A stretch of 64,000 bases of DNA, taken from positions 226,124-290,123 of the forward strand of contig JABBOV010000004.1 of the NCBI GenBank assembly GCA_012927625.1, given 5' to 3'. Positions 21,036 to 32,140 of the stretch are shown one piece after another. Position 1 is the stretch's first letter; every line of letters starts with the position of its first letter. The translations under genes were made by a program, and so were the position numbers. The DNA is from Glaciimonas sp. Its GTDB lineage: Bacteria > Pseudomonadota > Gammaproteobacteria > Burkholderiales > Burkholderiaceae_D. The notes below the pieces were generated by a model. That model was not told where the DNA came from and did no database searches. It saw only the letters and a program-made list of their open reading frames with translations.

Positions 21036-22577
21036 TTAACTATTTACATCGTTATGCTTCACGTCCAATTTGAAGACACTGACGACTTGCTCCAAATGCC
21101 CTGCCTGGTCCTGCAAGGATTGTGCTGCGGCGGTAGCCTTTTCTACCAGTGCGGCATTTTTCTGGGTGACGTTATCCATCTCGATAATTGCGTCGTTGAC
21201 TTGCTCTATACCGGCCGTTTGTTCGTTGCTTGCTGTGCTGATTTCGCCCATGATGTCGGTGACGTGCCGGATGCTGTCGACGATCTCTGTCATGGTGGCG
21301 CCGGCCTGATGCACCAGCGCACTGCCGGTATCGACTTTTTCGACCGAGTCTCCGATCAGGGCCTTGATCTCTTTTGCCGCTGCGGCCGAACGTTGCGCCA
21401 AGCTGCGTACTTCGGCGGCGACGACCGCAAAGCCGCGCCCCTGTTCGCCGGCGCGGGCGGCTTCCACCGCGGCATTCAACGCCAAAATATTAGTCTGAAA
21501 CGCGATGCCATCAATCACGCCGATGATATCGACAATTTTTTTGGACGAAGTATTGATCGATTCCATGGTGTCAACCACGTGCGAGACGACAGCGCCGCCT
21601 TTGACCGCGACTTCTGATGCGGACATGGCGAGTTGGTTGGCCTGGTGCGCATTAGCGGCATTTTGCTTGACGGTGGAAGTCAGCTCTTCCATCGAGGAAG
21701 CGGTTTTTTCCAGTGCACTGGCTTGTAATTCGGTACGGGAGGAAAGATCGGCGTTACCGCTGGCGATTTCGCTCGAAGCGCTGAAAATGGTATCGGTTCC
21801 CTGGCGCACTTGGCCCACGATCCGCACCAGACTTCCATTCATGTCTTTTAACGCTTGCAGCAATTTCCCCATTTCATTGGTCGAGTTAACGTCGATTTCC
21901 TGCGTCAAATCGCCGGCGGCAATACCATTGGCGATCCGTATCCCAGCTTCCAGCGGCTGCGTGACGACTTTGCGAATGAAAGGGTAAATCAAGAGCAGCA
22001 CTGGGATGCATGTGAGAATGGCGGCCAGAATCAATTTGAGGCGCTGTCTGGACAAGGCCGCGTTGGCTTCGTCGAGCGAGATTTTCATGCTGACGACACC
22101 CAGCACAGTATTTTCCGGTACCTGGTGGCACATCATGCAATTCTTGCCGAGGTAATTTTTTTGGGCCAGAGTGGGGCGCACCGCCCTCAGGTATTCGCCG
22201 TTGCTATCGGATTCGACCCGAATGACTTCTTTGCCGGTATCCAGTACCTGTTTTTCGAGGGCGTCTGGATTGGATATATCCTTGGCTGTGCCGGCTCCAA
22301 ACATCTTGGTGACACCATCGCCGCGTACCACCCGCACATCGCGTATGGAGTTGAGTTGCTTGATTTGGTCGAGAAAGATAGCACGGTCTTTTACCGTGCC
22401 GGTGACCATCATACTGGTGAGTCCTGCCATGGTGACTTCATGCATGCTAAGGGAAAAACCGCGCGCCTGATCAATGGCGACTTCACGAGAGACATAATTT
22501 TGCCAAATTATCACGCCTGACCAAACTACAATCAGAGAGATCCCGATGGTAACCAAGAGTTGTACCCAAATTTTCAT
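21036..22577 (-). CDS. Methyl-accepting chemotaxis protein with CxxCH haem motif in sensor domain
   Basis: A 513-residue chemoreceptor. Membrane segment 1 spans about residues 5-27 and segment 2 about 180-200; the periplasmic part between them contains CMMCH at 147-151, a covalent haem-c attachment motif. A HAMP domain follows, then the cytoplasmic signalling coiled coil with hairpin tip [20 protein letters not shown]. The C-terminus ([13 protein letters not shown]) lacks the CheR/CheB-docking pentapeptide. The placement suggests a periplasmic haem sensor for oxygen, nitric oxide or redox state, which is inference. No che or flagellar gene is adjacent. Confidence 0.92.
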   Translation of the reverse strand: MKIWVQLLVTIGISLIVVWSGVIIWQNYVSREVAIDQARGFSLSMHEVTMAGLTSMMVTGTVKDRAIFLDQIKQLNSIRDVRVVRGDGVTKMFGAGTAKDISNPDALEKQVLDTGKEVIRVESDSNGEYLRAVRPTLAQKNYLGKNCMMCHQVPENTVLGVVSMKISLDEANAALSRQRLKLILAAILTCIPVLLLIYPFIRKVVTQPLEAGIRIANGIAAGDLTQEIDVNSTNEMGKLLQALKDMNGSLVRIVGQVRQGTDTIFSASSEIASGNADLSSRTELQASALEKTASSMEELTSTVKQNAANAHQANQLAMSASEVAVKGGAVVSHVVDTMESINTSSKKIVDIIGVIDGIAFQTNILALNAAVEAARAGEQGRGFAVVAAEVRSLAQRSAAAAKEIKALIGDSVEKVDTGSALVHQAGATMTEIVDSIRHVTDIMGEISTASNEQTAGIEQVNDAIIEMDNVTQKNAALVEKATAAAQSLQDQAGHLEQVVSVFKLDVKHNDVNS

Positions 22578-22895
22578 ATAAGTCCGAATTTTGCATAAAA
22601 AGCAAGGATTGTCGTGGGTGCTACTGTCAATTTAGTGCGCTAATCCCAAATTTTATAGAATAAGAAACATTGGCCCCTAATGATGCTCTTGTGGAATACG
22701 GAAGCCAAGCGGGATTGTGCTTGATGCAGAGCTAAAAGGCGAGGTAAATGGCGAGAACGTGGATGCGCAAGTGCCGTTTAATGTAGCGTTGGCAGTGCTT
22801 GCAGGCTGCTCGTTCGGCAGCTAGCGCTGCGATGCGTCAAGACAGCAGCCGGTGGATGGCTTATTATGTGCGCCCTTTGGATTAATGAGAGCGCC
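22578..22895. other. Intergenic region between divergent MCP and Hsp70 genes
   Basis: A 318-bp gap that must hold the promoters of both divergent genes; none could be identified with confidence. An open stretch of about 45 codons without a start codon ends at a TAG near 22821 and resembles nothing known to me. No repeat or terminator was recognised. Confidence 0.3.
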
Positions 22896-24146
22896 ATGAC
22901 AGACGCATGCGGAGTTGATTTCGGAACATCCAATTCCACCGTCGGCTGGAGTCGCCCCGGCCAGCCGGCCTTGCTGGCGCTGGAGGATGGCAAGCCGACC
23001 TTGCCGTCGGCGATTTTCTTCAATGCTGACGACGATACTGTGCAATACGGTCGCGCCGCACTGGCCGGTTATTTGAACGGCGCGGAAGGGCGGCTGATGC
23101 GCTCGATGAAGAGCTTGCTCGGCAGCAGCCTGATGGAAGGTCAGACCGAAGTGTTAGGGAACACCATGGCGTTCAAGTCGCTGCTGGCACAGTTCATCGG
23201 CGAGCTAAAACGGCGCGCTGAATCTGCGGCTGGGCGCAAATTCAGCCGTGCGGTAATGGGTCGGCCGGTCTTTTTTGTGGATGGTAACTCTGCCGCCGAC
23301 CGACTGGCGCAGAATACGCTGGCCGAAGTCGCGCAGATGGTCGGTTTCCAGGAAATTGATTTTCAGTTTGAGCCGATTGCCGCCGCCTTCGACTATGAAT
23401 CGCAGATTTCACGTGAAGAACTGGTGCTGATTGCTGATGTCGGCGGCGGTACTTCCGATTTTTCGCTGGTGCGCTTGTCGCCGCAGCGTGCCGGCAAGAT
23501 CGACCGCAGAAGCGATATTCTGGCCACCGGCGGCGTTCATCTGGGCGGTGCCGACTTTGATAAATATTTGAGCCTGGCGTGCGCGATGCCGTTGCTCGGT
23601 TATGGCAGTGCGCTTAATAACGGCGGCACGATACCGTCCAGCATTTATTTTAATCTCGCCACCTGGCACAACATCAATCTTGCCTACACCCAAAAAACCC
23701 GGGCGCAGTTGCAGGATATTTATCGCGATGCGATGGCGCGGGACCGGCTCGACTGCCTGCATGCGCTGATCGACCAGCGCGCCGGTCACTGGCTGGCGGG
23801 GCAGATGGAATTGGGCAAAATCGCGCTATCGGACGTCGAACTGACCCAACTCGACCTCGACCGCATGTCGCCGCCCCAAACGCTGGCGATTCACCGGGCC
23901 GATTTCGAGGCCGCCATTCACGGTCTGGTCGGCAATATTGAAAACACCGTCGCCAGTCTGCTGCGCGACGCCGGCGTCCCGGCAGCTGCGGTCGATACCG
24001 TATTTTTCACAGGCGGCTCTAGCGGCGTGCGTTTGTTGCGGGAAAGAATCGCTGCCGTGGTGCCGGATGCCAGACAGGTCGAAGGCGACCGCTTCGGCAG
24101 CATCGGCGCCGGATTGGCGCTGGATGCGCAGCGTAAGTTTGGATAA
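22896..24146 (+). CDS. Hsp70 family protein, short YegD-like type
   Basis: An actin-fold ATPase of the Hsp70 superfamily, 416 residues against about 640 for DnaK. It has the first phosphate loop VDFGTSNSTVG, the second VLIADVGGGTSDFS and the adenosine motif VFFTGGSSGVRLL, but no full substrate-binding domain, as in E. coli YegD (about 450 residues). ATG 22896 is preferred to 22866 because the conserved block starts six residues later. Cellular role unknown; it may be a chaperone-like ATPase. Confidence 0.88.
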   Translation: MTDACGVDFGTSNSTVGWSRPGQPALLALEDGKPTLPSAIFFNADDDTVQYGRAALAGYLNGAEGRLMRSMKSLLGSSLMEGQTEVLGNTMAFKSLLAQFIGELKRRAESAAGRKFSRAVMGRPVFFVDGNSAADRLAQNTLAEVAQMVGFQEIDFQFEPIAAAFDYESQISREELVLIADVGGGTSDFSLVRLSPQRAGKIDRRSDILATGGVHLGGADFDKYLSLACAMPLLGYGSALNNGGTIPSSIYFNLATWHNINLAYTQKTRAQLQDIYRDAMARDRLDCLHALIDQRAGHWLAGQMELGKIALSDVELTQLDLDRMSPPQTLAIHRADFEAAIHGLVGNIENTVASLLRDAGVPAAAVDTVFFTGGSSGVRLLRERIAAVVPDARQVEGDRFGSIGAGLALDAQRKFG

Positions 24147-24175
24147 ATTGCCCGTCTTGCGTTGTTATTTTTTTT

Positions 24176-24263
24176 GTCCACGAAAGGCACGAAAAACACG
24201 AAAAGACGGTATCTCAGAATGTATTTGATTGGTTTTTTCGTGACTTTCGTGTTTTTCGTGGAC
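24176..24263. repeat. Inverted repeat, CCACGAAAGGCACGAAAAACACG type
   Basis: Arms 24176-24204 and 24235-24263 (29 bases each) are imperfect reverse complements separated by 30 bases. Each arm repeats the unit CACGAAA three times. This belongs to a widespread class of CACGAAA hairpins in proteobacterial gene gaps. It occupies most of the space between the Hsp70-like and glycosylase-like genes. Confidence 0.8.
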
Positions 24264-24285
24264 CGCTTTTGTTCTTTGGTTGCCT

Positions 24286-25080
24286 ATGACATTTGATATT
24301 CCTGCAACAATACTGGATGCGCTGACTGGCGCGCATGCGTCCTGGCAGCCGATATTGCGTGACGGTTTGCGGGCGGTGGCGTGCGCCGATGCCGGATACT
24401 TGCCGACGTTAGCAAGCAGCGCGTATCTGCCGACGGAAGGGCGCTTGTTCGCGGCCTTTGCGCAAGCGCTGGATACAGTACGTTATGTGCTGGTGGGCGA
24501 GGGGCCATATCCGCGTGCCGCGAGTGCGACCGGCGTGGCCTTCATGGATGGCGCGGTAGCGGGTTTGTGGTCGGTGCTGCCGGATGGCGGATTGTCAAAG
24601 CCGGTAAACAAGGCGACTTCGCTGCGCAATTTCATCAAGATGTTGCTGGTGGCAGACGGCCAGTTGCAAGTGGAAAATACTGCGGGCGCAGCAATCGCGC
24701 AAGTGGCGTTGAAGGCGCGTGTGATGGGTTCGACGCTGGTGCAAACTTTGCCTGACTTGCAGCGCAATCTGCTGGCGCAGGGATTTTTGCTGCTGAATGC
24801 ATCGCTGGTGTTTCGAGCCAATGTAGCGCCGGCCAAAGATGCGCGTGCCTGGCTGCCTTTTCTGGAGGTGGTTTTGCAGGCATTGGCGGCGCGGGCCGAG
24901 GTGCAAAGTGTACCGGCCCCAACGCTCGTGTTGTGGGGAAAAATCGCCGAGCGCCTGCAACCGTTGCAAGTGATTAACGCTTTTCCGCAGGTGTTGTCCG
25001 AGCATCCGTACAACTTGTCTTTCATCGCCCACGCACAAATGCAAGCTTTGTTTGCGCCGCTGCATTTGTTGCAAAAATAA
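24286..25080 (+). CDS. Uracil-DNA glycosylase-like protein with altered active site
   Basis: A 264-residue protein resembling family 1 uracil-DNA glycosylase in order of motifs: VRYVLVGEGPYPRAASATGVAF (cf. the UNG water-activating loop), LLNASLVFRA, TLVLWGKIAE and SEHPYNLSF. In the first motif the classical GQDPYH is GEGPYP (residues 71-76), so the catalytic Asp and the adjacent His are absent. It may be an inactive or repurposed member. ATG 24286 is used; a TTG at 24280 would add two residues. Orientation and closeness to the Hsp70 gene suggest a possible shared transcript. Confidence 0.7.
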   Translation: MTFDIPATILDALTGAHASWQPILRDGLRAVACADAGYLPTLASSAYLPTEGRLFAAFAQALDTVRYVLVGEGPYPRAASATGVAFMDGAVAGLWSVLPDGGLSKPVNKATSLRNFIKMLLVADGQLQVENTAGAAIAQVALKARVMGSTLVQTLPDLQRNLLAQGFLLLNASLVFRANVAPAKDARAWLPFLEVVLQALAARAEVQSVPAPTLVLWGKIAERLQPLQVINAFPQVLSEHPYNLSFIAHAQMQALFAPLHLLQK

Positions 25081-25082
25081 AT

Positions 25083-25162
25083 ATACTCCCTAATTTATTT
25101 TAAAAACATGCCATTGTCCGCATATATTTAATGCGGTATCAAAATATACGGCAGTTAGTATA
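25083..25162 (+). repeat. Dispersed GAGTATG intergenic element, copy 2
   Basis: Starts three bases after the glycosylase-like stop. The core matches the other copies from GCCATTGTCCGCATATATTT onward and includes the hairpin CCGCAT-N7-ATGCGG and the end block GCAGTTAGTATAG. Its left end (TACTCCC) departs from the usual GGAGTATG. Confidence 0.62.
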
Positions 25163-25181
25163 GCTATAACTTATGTGCTGT

Positions 25182-25198
25182 CCGTGCCTGCACTACTG
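25182..25198. repeat. Collapsed copy of the 14302-14357 hairpin repeat
   Basis: CCGTGCCTGCACTACTG shares its first part with the left arm and its last part with the right arm of the perfect hairpin at 14302-14357, as if the middle had been deleted. It lies between element copy 2 and the 3' end of uvrB. Confidence 0.5.
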
Positions 25199-25199
25199 A

Positions 25200-27287
<2,088 letters not shown>

Positions 27288-27438
27288 GAATAGCGACCTT
27301 TGGTAAAATTAGTGACTGTTAATTGTTATATGGTGCTTGGCGGACATCTTTGCTTTGCTCTGCACCATTCAACCCCGCTGCGAGAAATGCTGAGAACCTC
27401 TTTCGGTGCTTTCGCTGCCAACTTTTGATGTTATCACG

Positions 27439-28653
27439 ATGAACTCACCTCTTTCTGCATCCCTATTCGCCGCTATTGAGCTGGCACCCCGAGATCCAAT
27501 TCTTGGCGTGACCGACGCTTTTAATGCTGATCAAAACCCCAATAAAGTCAATCTTGGGGTCGGCGTGTACTCCGATGACAACGGCAAAGTCCCGCTGCTG
27601 GCATGCGTGCGCAAGGCCGAAGCGATCCTGATGGAAAAATTCGCGCCACGCACTTATTTGCCCATCGACGGCCTGGCAGCTTACGACAAAGTGGTGCAGG
27701 AAATGGTATTTGGTGCCGATAGCGCGGTTATTCAAGAAAAACGCGCAGTGACCGCGCAAGCTATCGGCGGCACCGGTGCCTTGAAGCTGGGTGCCGATTT
27801 TCTGAAACGCTTTGCACCGGACGCACAAGTCTGGATCAGCGACCCGAGCTGGGAAAACCACCGTGCGCTATTTGAATCGGCTGGTTTCACCGTGAATAAC
27901 TACACGTATTACGATGCAGCGACGCGTGGCGTCAATTTCGCCGGTATGCTGGCTTCGCTGAAATCGATGCCTGCCGGCGCGATTGTGGTGTTGCATGCGT
28001 GCTGCCACAACCCAACTGGTGCCGATCTGAGCACTGCGCAATGGGATGAAGTCATTGCAGTGGTCGCCCAGCGCGGTTTGGTGCCTTTTCTGGATATGGC
28101 ATATCAAGGCTTTGGCGACGGCATCGCTGAAGACGGCCAAGTGGTGCGCCGCTTTGCCGCTGCCGGCGGCCCGCTGTTTGTGGCGAATTCGTTTTCAAAG
28201 TCGTTCTCCTTGTATGGCGAACGAGTCGGCGCCCTTTCCATTGTCGCCGCCAGCACCGAGGAGGCTGCACGCGTGCTGTCGCAACTCAAGCGAGTAATTC
28301 GCACCAATTACTCGAATCCACCGATCCACGGCGGCCAGGTGGTTGCCACCGTCTTGGCAGCACCGGACTTGCGTACGTTGTGGGAAGAAGAATTGACCGG
28401 GATGCGGGTGCGTATCCGTGAAATGCGCCAATTGCTGGTGGCAGAACTGAAACGAGCAGCGCCATCCAAGGATTTCGATTTCGTCACCAAGCAGCGCGGC
28501 ATGTTTTCGTATTCCGGTCTGACCAAGCCTCAGGTTGACCGTTTGCGCGAGGAATTTTCGGTGTACGCAGTCGATACCGGCCGCATCTGCGTGGCTGCCC
28601 TGAATACGCGCAATATTAGTTACGTCGCCGCGTCGATTGCCAAGGTACTGTAA
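27439..28653 (+). CDS. Aromatic/aspartate aminotransferase
   Basis: PLP-dependent class I aminotransferase of subfamily I-alpha (AspC/TyrB type), 404 residues. PLP lysine lies in NSFSKSFSLYGERVGAL; other family blocks are VNLGVGVYSDDNGKVP, HACCHNPTGADLS, FLDMAYQGFGDG and RVIRTNYSNPPIHGG. It would exchange amino groups between aspartate, tyrosine or phenylalanine and 2-oxoglutarate; preference cannot be read from sequence. ATG 27439 (MNSPLSASLFAAIELAPRDP) matches family starts. Confidence 0.93.
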   Translation: MNSPLSASLFAAIELAPRDPILGVTDAFNADQNPNKVNLGVGVYSDDNGKVPLLACVRKAEAILMEKFAPRTYLPIDGLAAYDKVVQEMVFGADSAVIQEKRAVTAQAIGGTGALKLGADFLKRFAPDAQVWISDPSWENHRALFESAGFTVNNYTYYDAATRGVNFAGMLASLKSMPAGAIVVLHACCHNPTGADLSTAQWDEVIAVVAQRGLVPFLDMAYQGFGDGIAEDGQVVRRFAAAGGPLFVANSFSKSFSLYGERVGALSIVAASTEEAARVLSQLKRVIRTNYSNPPIHGGQVVATVLAAPDLRTLWEEELTGMRVRIREMRQLLVAELKRAAPSKDFDFVTKQRGMFSYSGLTKPQVDRLREEFSVYAVDTGRICVAALNTRNISYVAASIAKVL

Positions 28654-28670
28654 TTGCAATTCGGTACATC

Positions 28671-28753
28671 GTAGCTTGGGTTAGCGAGTGCGTAACCCGA
28701 CGTTCTCAGCCGAAAATGTCGGATTACGCGATGAAGCCGCTAATCCAACCTAC
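28671..28753. repeat. Imperfect inverted repeat, GTAGCTTGGGTTAGCG type
   Basis: Left arm 28671-28704 and right arm 28715-28753 are imperfect reverse complements (GTAGCTTGGGTTAGCG against GCTAATCCAACCTAC, with inner CGTAACCCGACGTT against AATGTCGGATTACGC). This is the dispersed 'GTAGGTTGGATTAGC' hairpin type seen in many proteobacteria. It lies in the convergent gap between the aminotransferase gene and efp. Confidence 0.75.
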
Positions 28754-28831
28754 AAAGCTGCGATAGTGGCAGGCTCCCGACATCTGATGCCGTGGCCCGG
28801 AACTGGTGTTTTGCCGTCAAACGAACGAAAA

Positions 28832-28862
28832 AAAACGCTGCGGAAAATCGGCAGCGTTTTTA
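28832..28862. terminator. Bidirectional rho-independent terminator between aminotransferase gene and efp
   Basis: Stem AAAACGCTGC / GCAGCGTTTT with a nine-base loop, flanked by A's on the left and T's on the right, so it can end both convergent transcripts. The efp stop lies 16 bp to the right. Confidence 0.88.
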
Positions 28863-28877
28863 GTGGTCGGATGTAAA

Positions 28878-29453
28878 TTAGTTGCGTACTACTTTTTTGA
28901 ATTCGTTGGTGCGCGTATCAATTTCAATCATGTCGTCCTGGCTGACAAACAACGGCACTGGAACGGTGTGGCGATGCGCTTCGATTGCATTTTCAATCTT
29001 TGCTTCTTTCAACACATTGCCCGAAGTGTTGCCTTTGACTGCTGGTTCCGAGTACACGATTTGACGAACGATCGTCGTTGGCAGTTCGACCGAAATTGCT
29101 TTGCCATCGTAAAAAACAGCTTCGCATTCCATGCCGTCTTTCAGGTAGTGCAGTGCATCACCCAGGTTCTCGCCTTCAATTTCAAACTGTTCATAGTCTG
29201 CATCCATGAACACATACAGCGGGTCCGAGAAGTAAGAGTAAGTCACCGCTTTTTTGTCGAGCACCACTACCTCAAACTTGTCATCACCTCTAAAGACATT
29301 TTCCAGAGGGCTATTTGTCAAAAGATTCTTCATCTTCCACTTGTAGGTGAAGCCCGTGCGGCTGGAGCCGTTGACATCGGAGCGCAAAACGATCATAGGC
29401 TTAGTGTCAACCATAATAATGTTGCCAACACGAATTTCTTTTGCAGGTTTCAT
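28878..29453 (-). CDS. efp: Elongation factor P (arginine-rhamnosylated type)
   Basis: Translation factor that rescues ribosomes stalled at polyproline stretches. The 191-residue protein has KOW-like domain I and two OB domains. The modified residue at the tip of domain I is Arg32 ([14 protein letters not shown]), not Lys, which defines the EF-P subgroup activated by EarP with dTDP-rhamnose. earP is encoded 138 bp upstream on the same strand, so the substrate and modifying enzyme are paired. No dTDP-rhamnose synthesis gene is in the window. Confidence 0.97.
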   Translation of the reverse strand: MKPAKEIRVGNIIMVDTKPMIVLRSDVNGSSRTGFTYKWKMKNLLTNSPLENVFRGDDKFEVVVLDKKAVTYSYFSDPLYVFMDADYEQFEIEGENLGDALHYLKDGMECEAVFYDGKAISVELPTTIVRQIVYSEPAVKGNTSGNVLKEAKIENAIEAHRHTVPVPLFVSQDDMIEIDTRTNEFKKVVRN

Positions 29454-29590
29454 AGCGAATATACGTAAAAAGGTGGTTACATAAAAATCATGTGTAGCCT
29501 GCTGGCAAAAAGCGCAGCAAGCCTACGTTTGATTGAATTTTGGAATGCGTAAATTTAGCCGTGGATTTTAACCCATTTTTTGAACATTTC

Positions 29591-30772
29591 TTACCGAACT
29601 GTTTTGACAAACTGCAGTAAATTCGATGTCAAGTCGCCATTTTCCAATAATTGGCGCTGCCAGTCTGTAGACATGATGGCAATTTTTAGCATATCGGCTT
29701 CAAGCAGAGGCCATGTCTCGGCCCAGTCCACTGTGGATTTCGTTGTATCTGTGGCAGCATTCCAGCCTAATGAGAATGCACTCAAGCTCTCTGTTTTTGC
29801 TGTATAGCGCTGCAAAAATGCATGCAATTTAATGTGATGCAAATCTTTGTCTTGTGGGTAGATATGCCAGATAAAAGGTTGGCCCGCCCATTGTGCGCGG
29901 ACGAATGAATCTTCTCCCCGCACAAAATTGAGATCGCATGCCCATAACAATTTGTCGTAATCAGGCTGGGGAATAAAAGGCAGCACGCGCACGGTTAATG
30001 CATCGCGGGTCGCAGTTGCCCCTGCTTTCGCAGCTTGCCCAAGAAATGTTTCAACTGCATCGACTGCAACCCCTTCCGGCACCAGACAGAGTATCGCTGT
30101 CTCGCTCTTTTGCCATGCATCAAATAATGCCGAAACCGGTGCCTGCGGATAGCAAAACAAGGACACCTTCAGGGATGTCATCTCTGCTGGCGTGACGCCA
30201 AATTGCCCGAGAAAAGCTGTCATTGCAGCGTGATCATGGCGAAAAGCCTGGCGTTGCTGTTGCAGTCCAGATTCGAGCAGCAGACCGCCCGTTTTGCTGG
30301 TGAAGCCTGGAAAGAAAAAATATTTCGTCAAAGACAGTGGTTGGGGTGATGGCAATGCATGACAACCTTCCACCCACACTTCCGCGCTCAAGCCCTCCAG
30401 ATTCAGCCACACTGGATGCGGTGTACGCTGTGCCATTGCCGCAATATACACAGGCGGTATGTCGCAGGCAAAAAACTCAATCACGATATCGGCTACATCA
30501 CTGGCTGCAAACACGCCGTTTTGGTCGCTCCAATGACACACCGTCACAGTACCGATCTGTTGTTTCTCGCGGTCGATAGCAACTTCTGGACAAATCCGCT
30601 GAAAACTCTGCAAATCGTCCACCCACAAGGTGACGGCGATGCCATGTTCCTGCTCCAGTTGTCGTGCCAAACGCCAGCAAATCCCAATGTCGCCATAGTT
30701 ATCAACTACTTTGCAAAACAATGCCAGCGAGGCTTTTTGATGCTCTTTCGGATGCATTTTTTGGTGGTTCAA
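29591..30772 (-). CDS. earP: EF-P arginine rhamnosyltransferase EarP
   Basis: Transfers rhamnose from dTDP-L-rhamnose to Arg32 of EF-P. The 393-residue GT-B-type enzyme has the N-terminal active-site block FCKVVDNYGDIGICWRLARQ with the essential Asp, IEFFACDIPPVYIAAMA, LNLEGLSAEVWVE, FFPGFTSKTGGLL and the donor-binding block NFVRGEDSFVRAQWAGQPF. Full length. It lies between cydX (20 bp upstream) and efp on the same strand. Confidence 0.95.
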   Translation of the reverse strand: MNHQKMHPKEHQKASLALFCKVVDNYGDIGICWRLARQLEQEHGIAVTLWVDDLQSFQRICPEVAIDREKQQIGTVTVCHWSDQNGVFAASDVADIVIEFFACDIPPVYIAAMAQRTPHPVWLNLEGLSAEVWVEGCHALPSPQPLSLTKYFFFPGFTSKTGGLLLESGLQQQRQAFRHDHAAMTAFLGQFGVTPAEMTSLKVSLFCYPQAPVSALFDAWQKSETAILCLVPEGVAVDAVETFLGQAAKAGATATRDALTVRVLPFIPQPDYDKLLWACDLNFVRGEDSFVRAQWAGQPFIWHIYPQDKDLHHIKLHAFLQRYTAKTESLSAFSLGWNAATDTTKSTVDWAETWPLLEADMLKIAIMSTDWQRQLLENGDLTSNLLQFVKTVR

Positions 30773-30792
30773 GATTCAAATTCCAACAGTAA

Positions 30793-30975
30793 TTAACGTT
30801 TTTTTATTGCCCGGTGGCTTTGCATTTCATGCTTGCCGCTTGCGCGCTCGAAGCTGTGCTGGGTTTGATCCTCGTCGCGCTCGCCGAAAGCGTAATTCGC
30901 TTCCAGCCACATCACGTTGATGATGCCGAACGCCAGTGCCAAGCCAATCCCTAAAATCCAGTTGAAATACCACAT
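30793..30975 (-). CDS. cydX: Cytochrome bd oxidase small subunit CydX
   Basis: Single-span subunit of cytochrome bd quinol oxidase that stabilises the haem-containing CydAB core. The 60-residue protein starts MWYFNWILGIGLALAFGIIN, has one transmembrane helix, and WLEANYAF after it, including the conserved Glu. The charged C-terminal half is longer than in E. coli CydX (37 residues). It is 17 bp downstream of cydB, as expected. Confidence 0.93.
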   Translation of the reverse strand: MWYFNWILGIGLALAFGIINVMWLEANYAFGERDEDQTQHSFERASGKHEMQSHRAIKKR

Positions 30976-30992
30976 GATGATCTCCTAATCTA

Positions 30993-32132
30993 CTAATAAG
31001 CGGTGTGTTCGTTGTCGTTGATATGCTTTTCATCGATTTTGCCTCGCATGATGCGATAGACCCAACCGGTATACAAAACGATGATCGGCAGCAAGATCAC
31101 CACGATCCAGAACATGATGCCCAAACTCTTGTGGCTGGCAACCGCATCCCACGCGGTCAGACTACTATTCGGGTCGAGCGAAGACGGCATCACAAACGGA
31201 AACATTGCGGCGCCAGCAGTCAGGATCACCATCGCGACCGACAGGCCGCTGCTGAGGAAGGCCGGCAGAGCGCGTTTGGATGCAGTGAAAAACAGGCACA
31301 TCATGGCCCCCGCAAGGCCTGACAATGGCAACGCCCACATCACAGGCCAGCGGGCATAATTGTCCATCCAGGCGCCACGCGCCAGTTCGACCGTTTTGGC
31401 TGCCGGCATAAAGGCGGTATTGATGTCCGGCATCGTTACGATGCGATAGCCGTCGATGCCGGTGGCGACCCAGACTCCTGCCAGCGTGAAAACGGCAATC
31501 GTAATGAGCGACGCGATGGCAGCGGCCTTGCGCGCCCGCTGTGCGACCACGCCATCGGTCTTGACCTGCAGGAAAGCCGCGCCATGCATCACCATCATCG
31601 CCACGCTCAGAGCCCCGGCCAACAGCCCGAATGGATTGAGCAAGCCAAAGAAGCCACCCCGGTATTCCAGCCGCATGCTGTCATCGTAATGGAAGGGTAC
31701 GCCCAGCAACAGATTGCCGAATGCGACGCCGAAGATCAGCGGCGGCACCAAACCGGCGGTAAACAATCCCCAGTCCCACGCATTGCGCCAGCGCGGGTCT
31801 GCTACTTTGCCACGGTAATCGAAGCCGACCGGACGCAGGAATAGCGAGAACAGCAGTAGCATCAGCGCAATGTAAAAGCCCGAAAACGCCGCAGCATACA
31901 CCAGCGGCCAAGCCGCAAAAAGTGCGCCGCCAGCGGTGATAAACCAGGTCTGGTTGCCTTCCCAAGTCGGGCCGATCGCATTGATGATGATACGGCGCTC
32001 GGTATTGTTTTTGCCCAAAAATGGCAGCAGCATGCCAACTCCGAAATCAAAGCCATCGGTCAGCGCGAAACCGATTAACAGCACCCCGACGAAGCACCAC
32101 CAGATGACTTTCAAGGTTTCATAATCGAACAT
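30993..32132 (-). CDS. cydB: Cytochrome bd ubiquinol oxidase subunit II
   Basis: Haem-free membrane subunit of cytochrome bd oxidase, partner of CydA. The 379-residue protein has eight or nine hydrophobic segments; family blocks are [20 protein letters not shown] near the N-terminus and [23 protein letters not shown]. Full length. It starts eight bases after the cydA stop and belongs to the regulator-cydP-cydA-cydB-cydX operon. Confidence 0.96.
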   Translation of the reverse strand: MFDYETLKVIWWCFVGVLLIGFALTDGFDFGVGMLLPFLGKNNTERRIIINAIGPTWEGNQTWFITAGGALFAAWPLVYAAAFSGFYIALMLLLFSLFLRPVGFDYRGKVADPRWRNAWDWGLFTAGLVPPLIFGVAFGNLLLGVPFHYDDSMRLEYRGGFFGLLNPFGLLAGALSVAMMVMHGAAFLQVKTDGVVAQRARKAAAIASLITIAVFTLAGVWVATGIDGYRIVTMPDINTAFMPAAKTVELARGAWMDNYARWPVMWALPLSGLAGAMMCLFFTASKRALPAFLSSGLSVAMVILTAGAAMFPFVMPSSLDPNSSLTAWDAVASHKSLGIMFWIVVILLPIIVLYTGWVYRIMRGKIDEKHINDNEHTAY

Positions 32133-32140
32133 GGCGGCTC

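Noticed and set aside
22690-22823. An open stretch of about 45 codons in the gap before the Hsp70 gene.
   Set aside because: It has no start codon in a good context, no ribosome-binding site and no recognised motif, so a gene or pseudogene cannot be supported.
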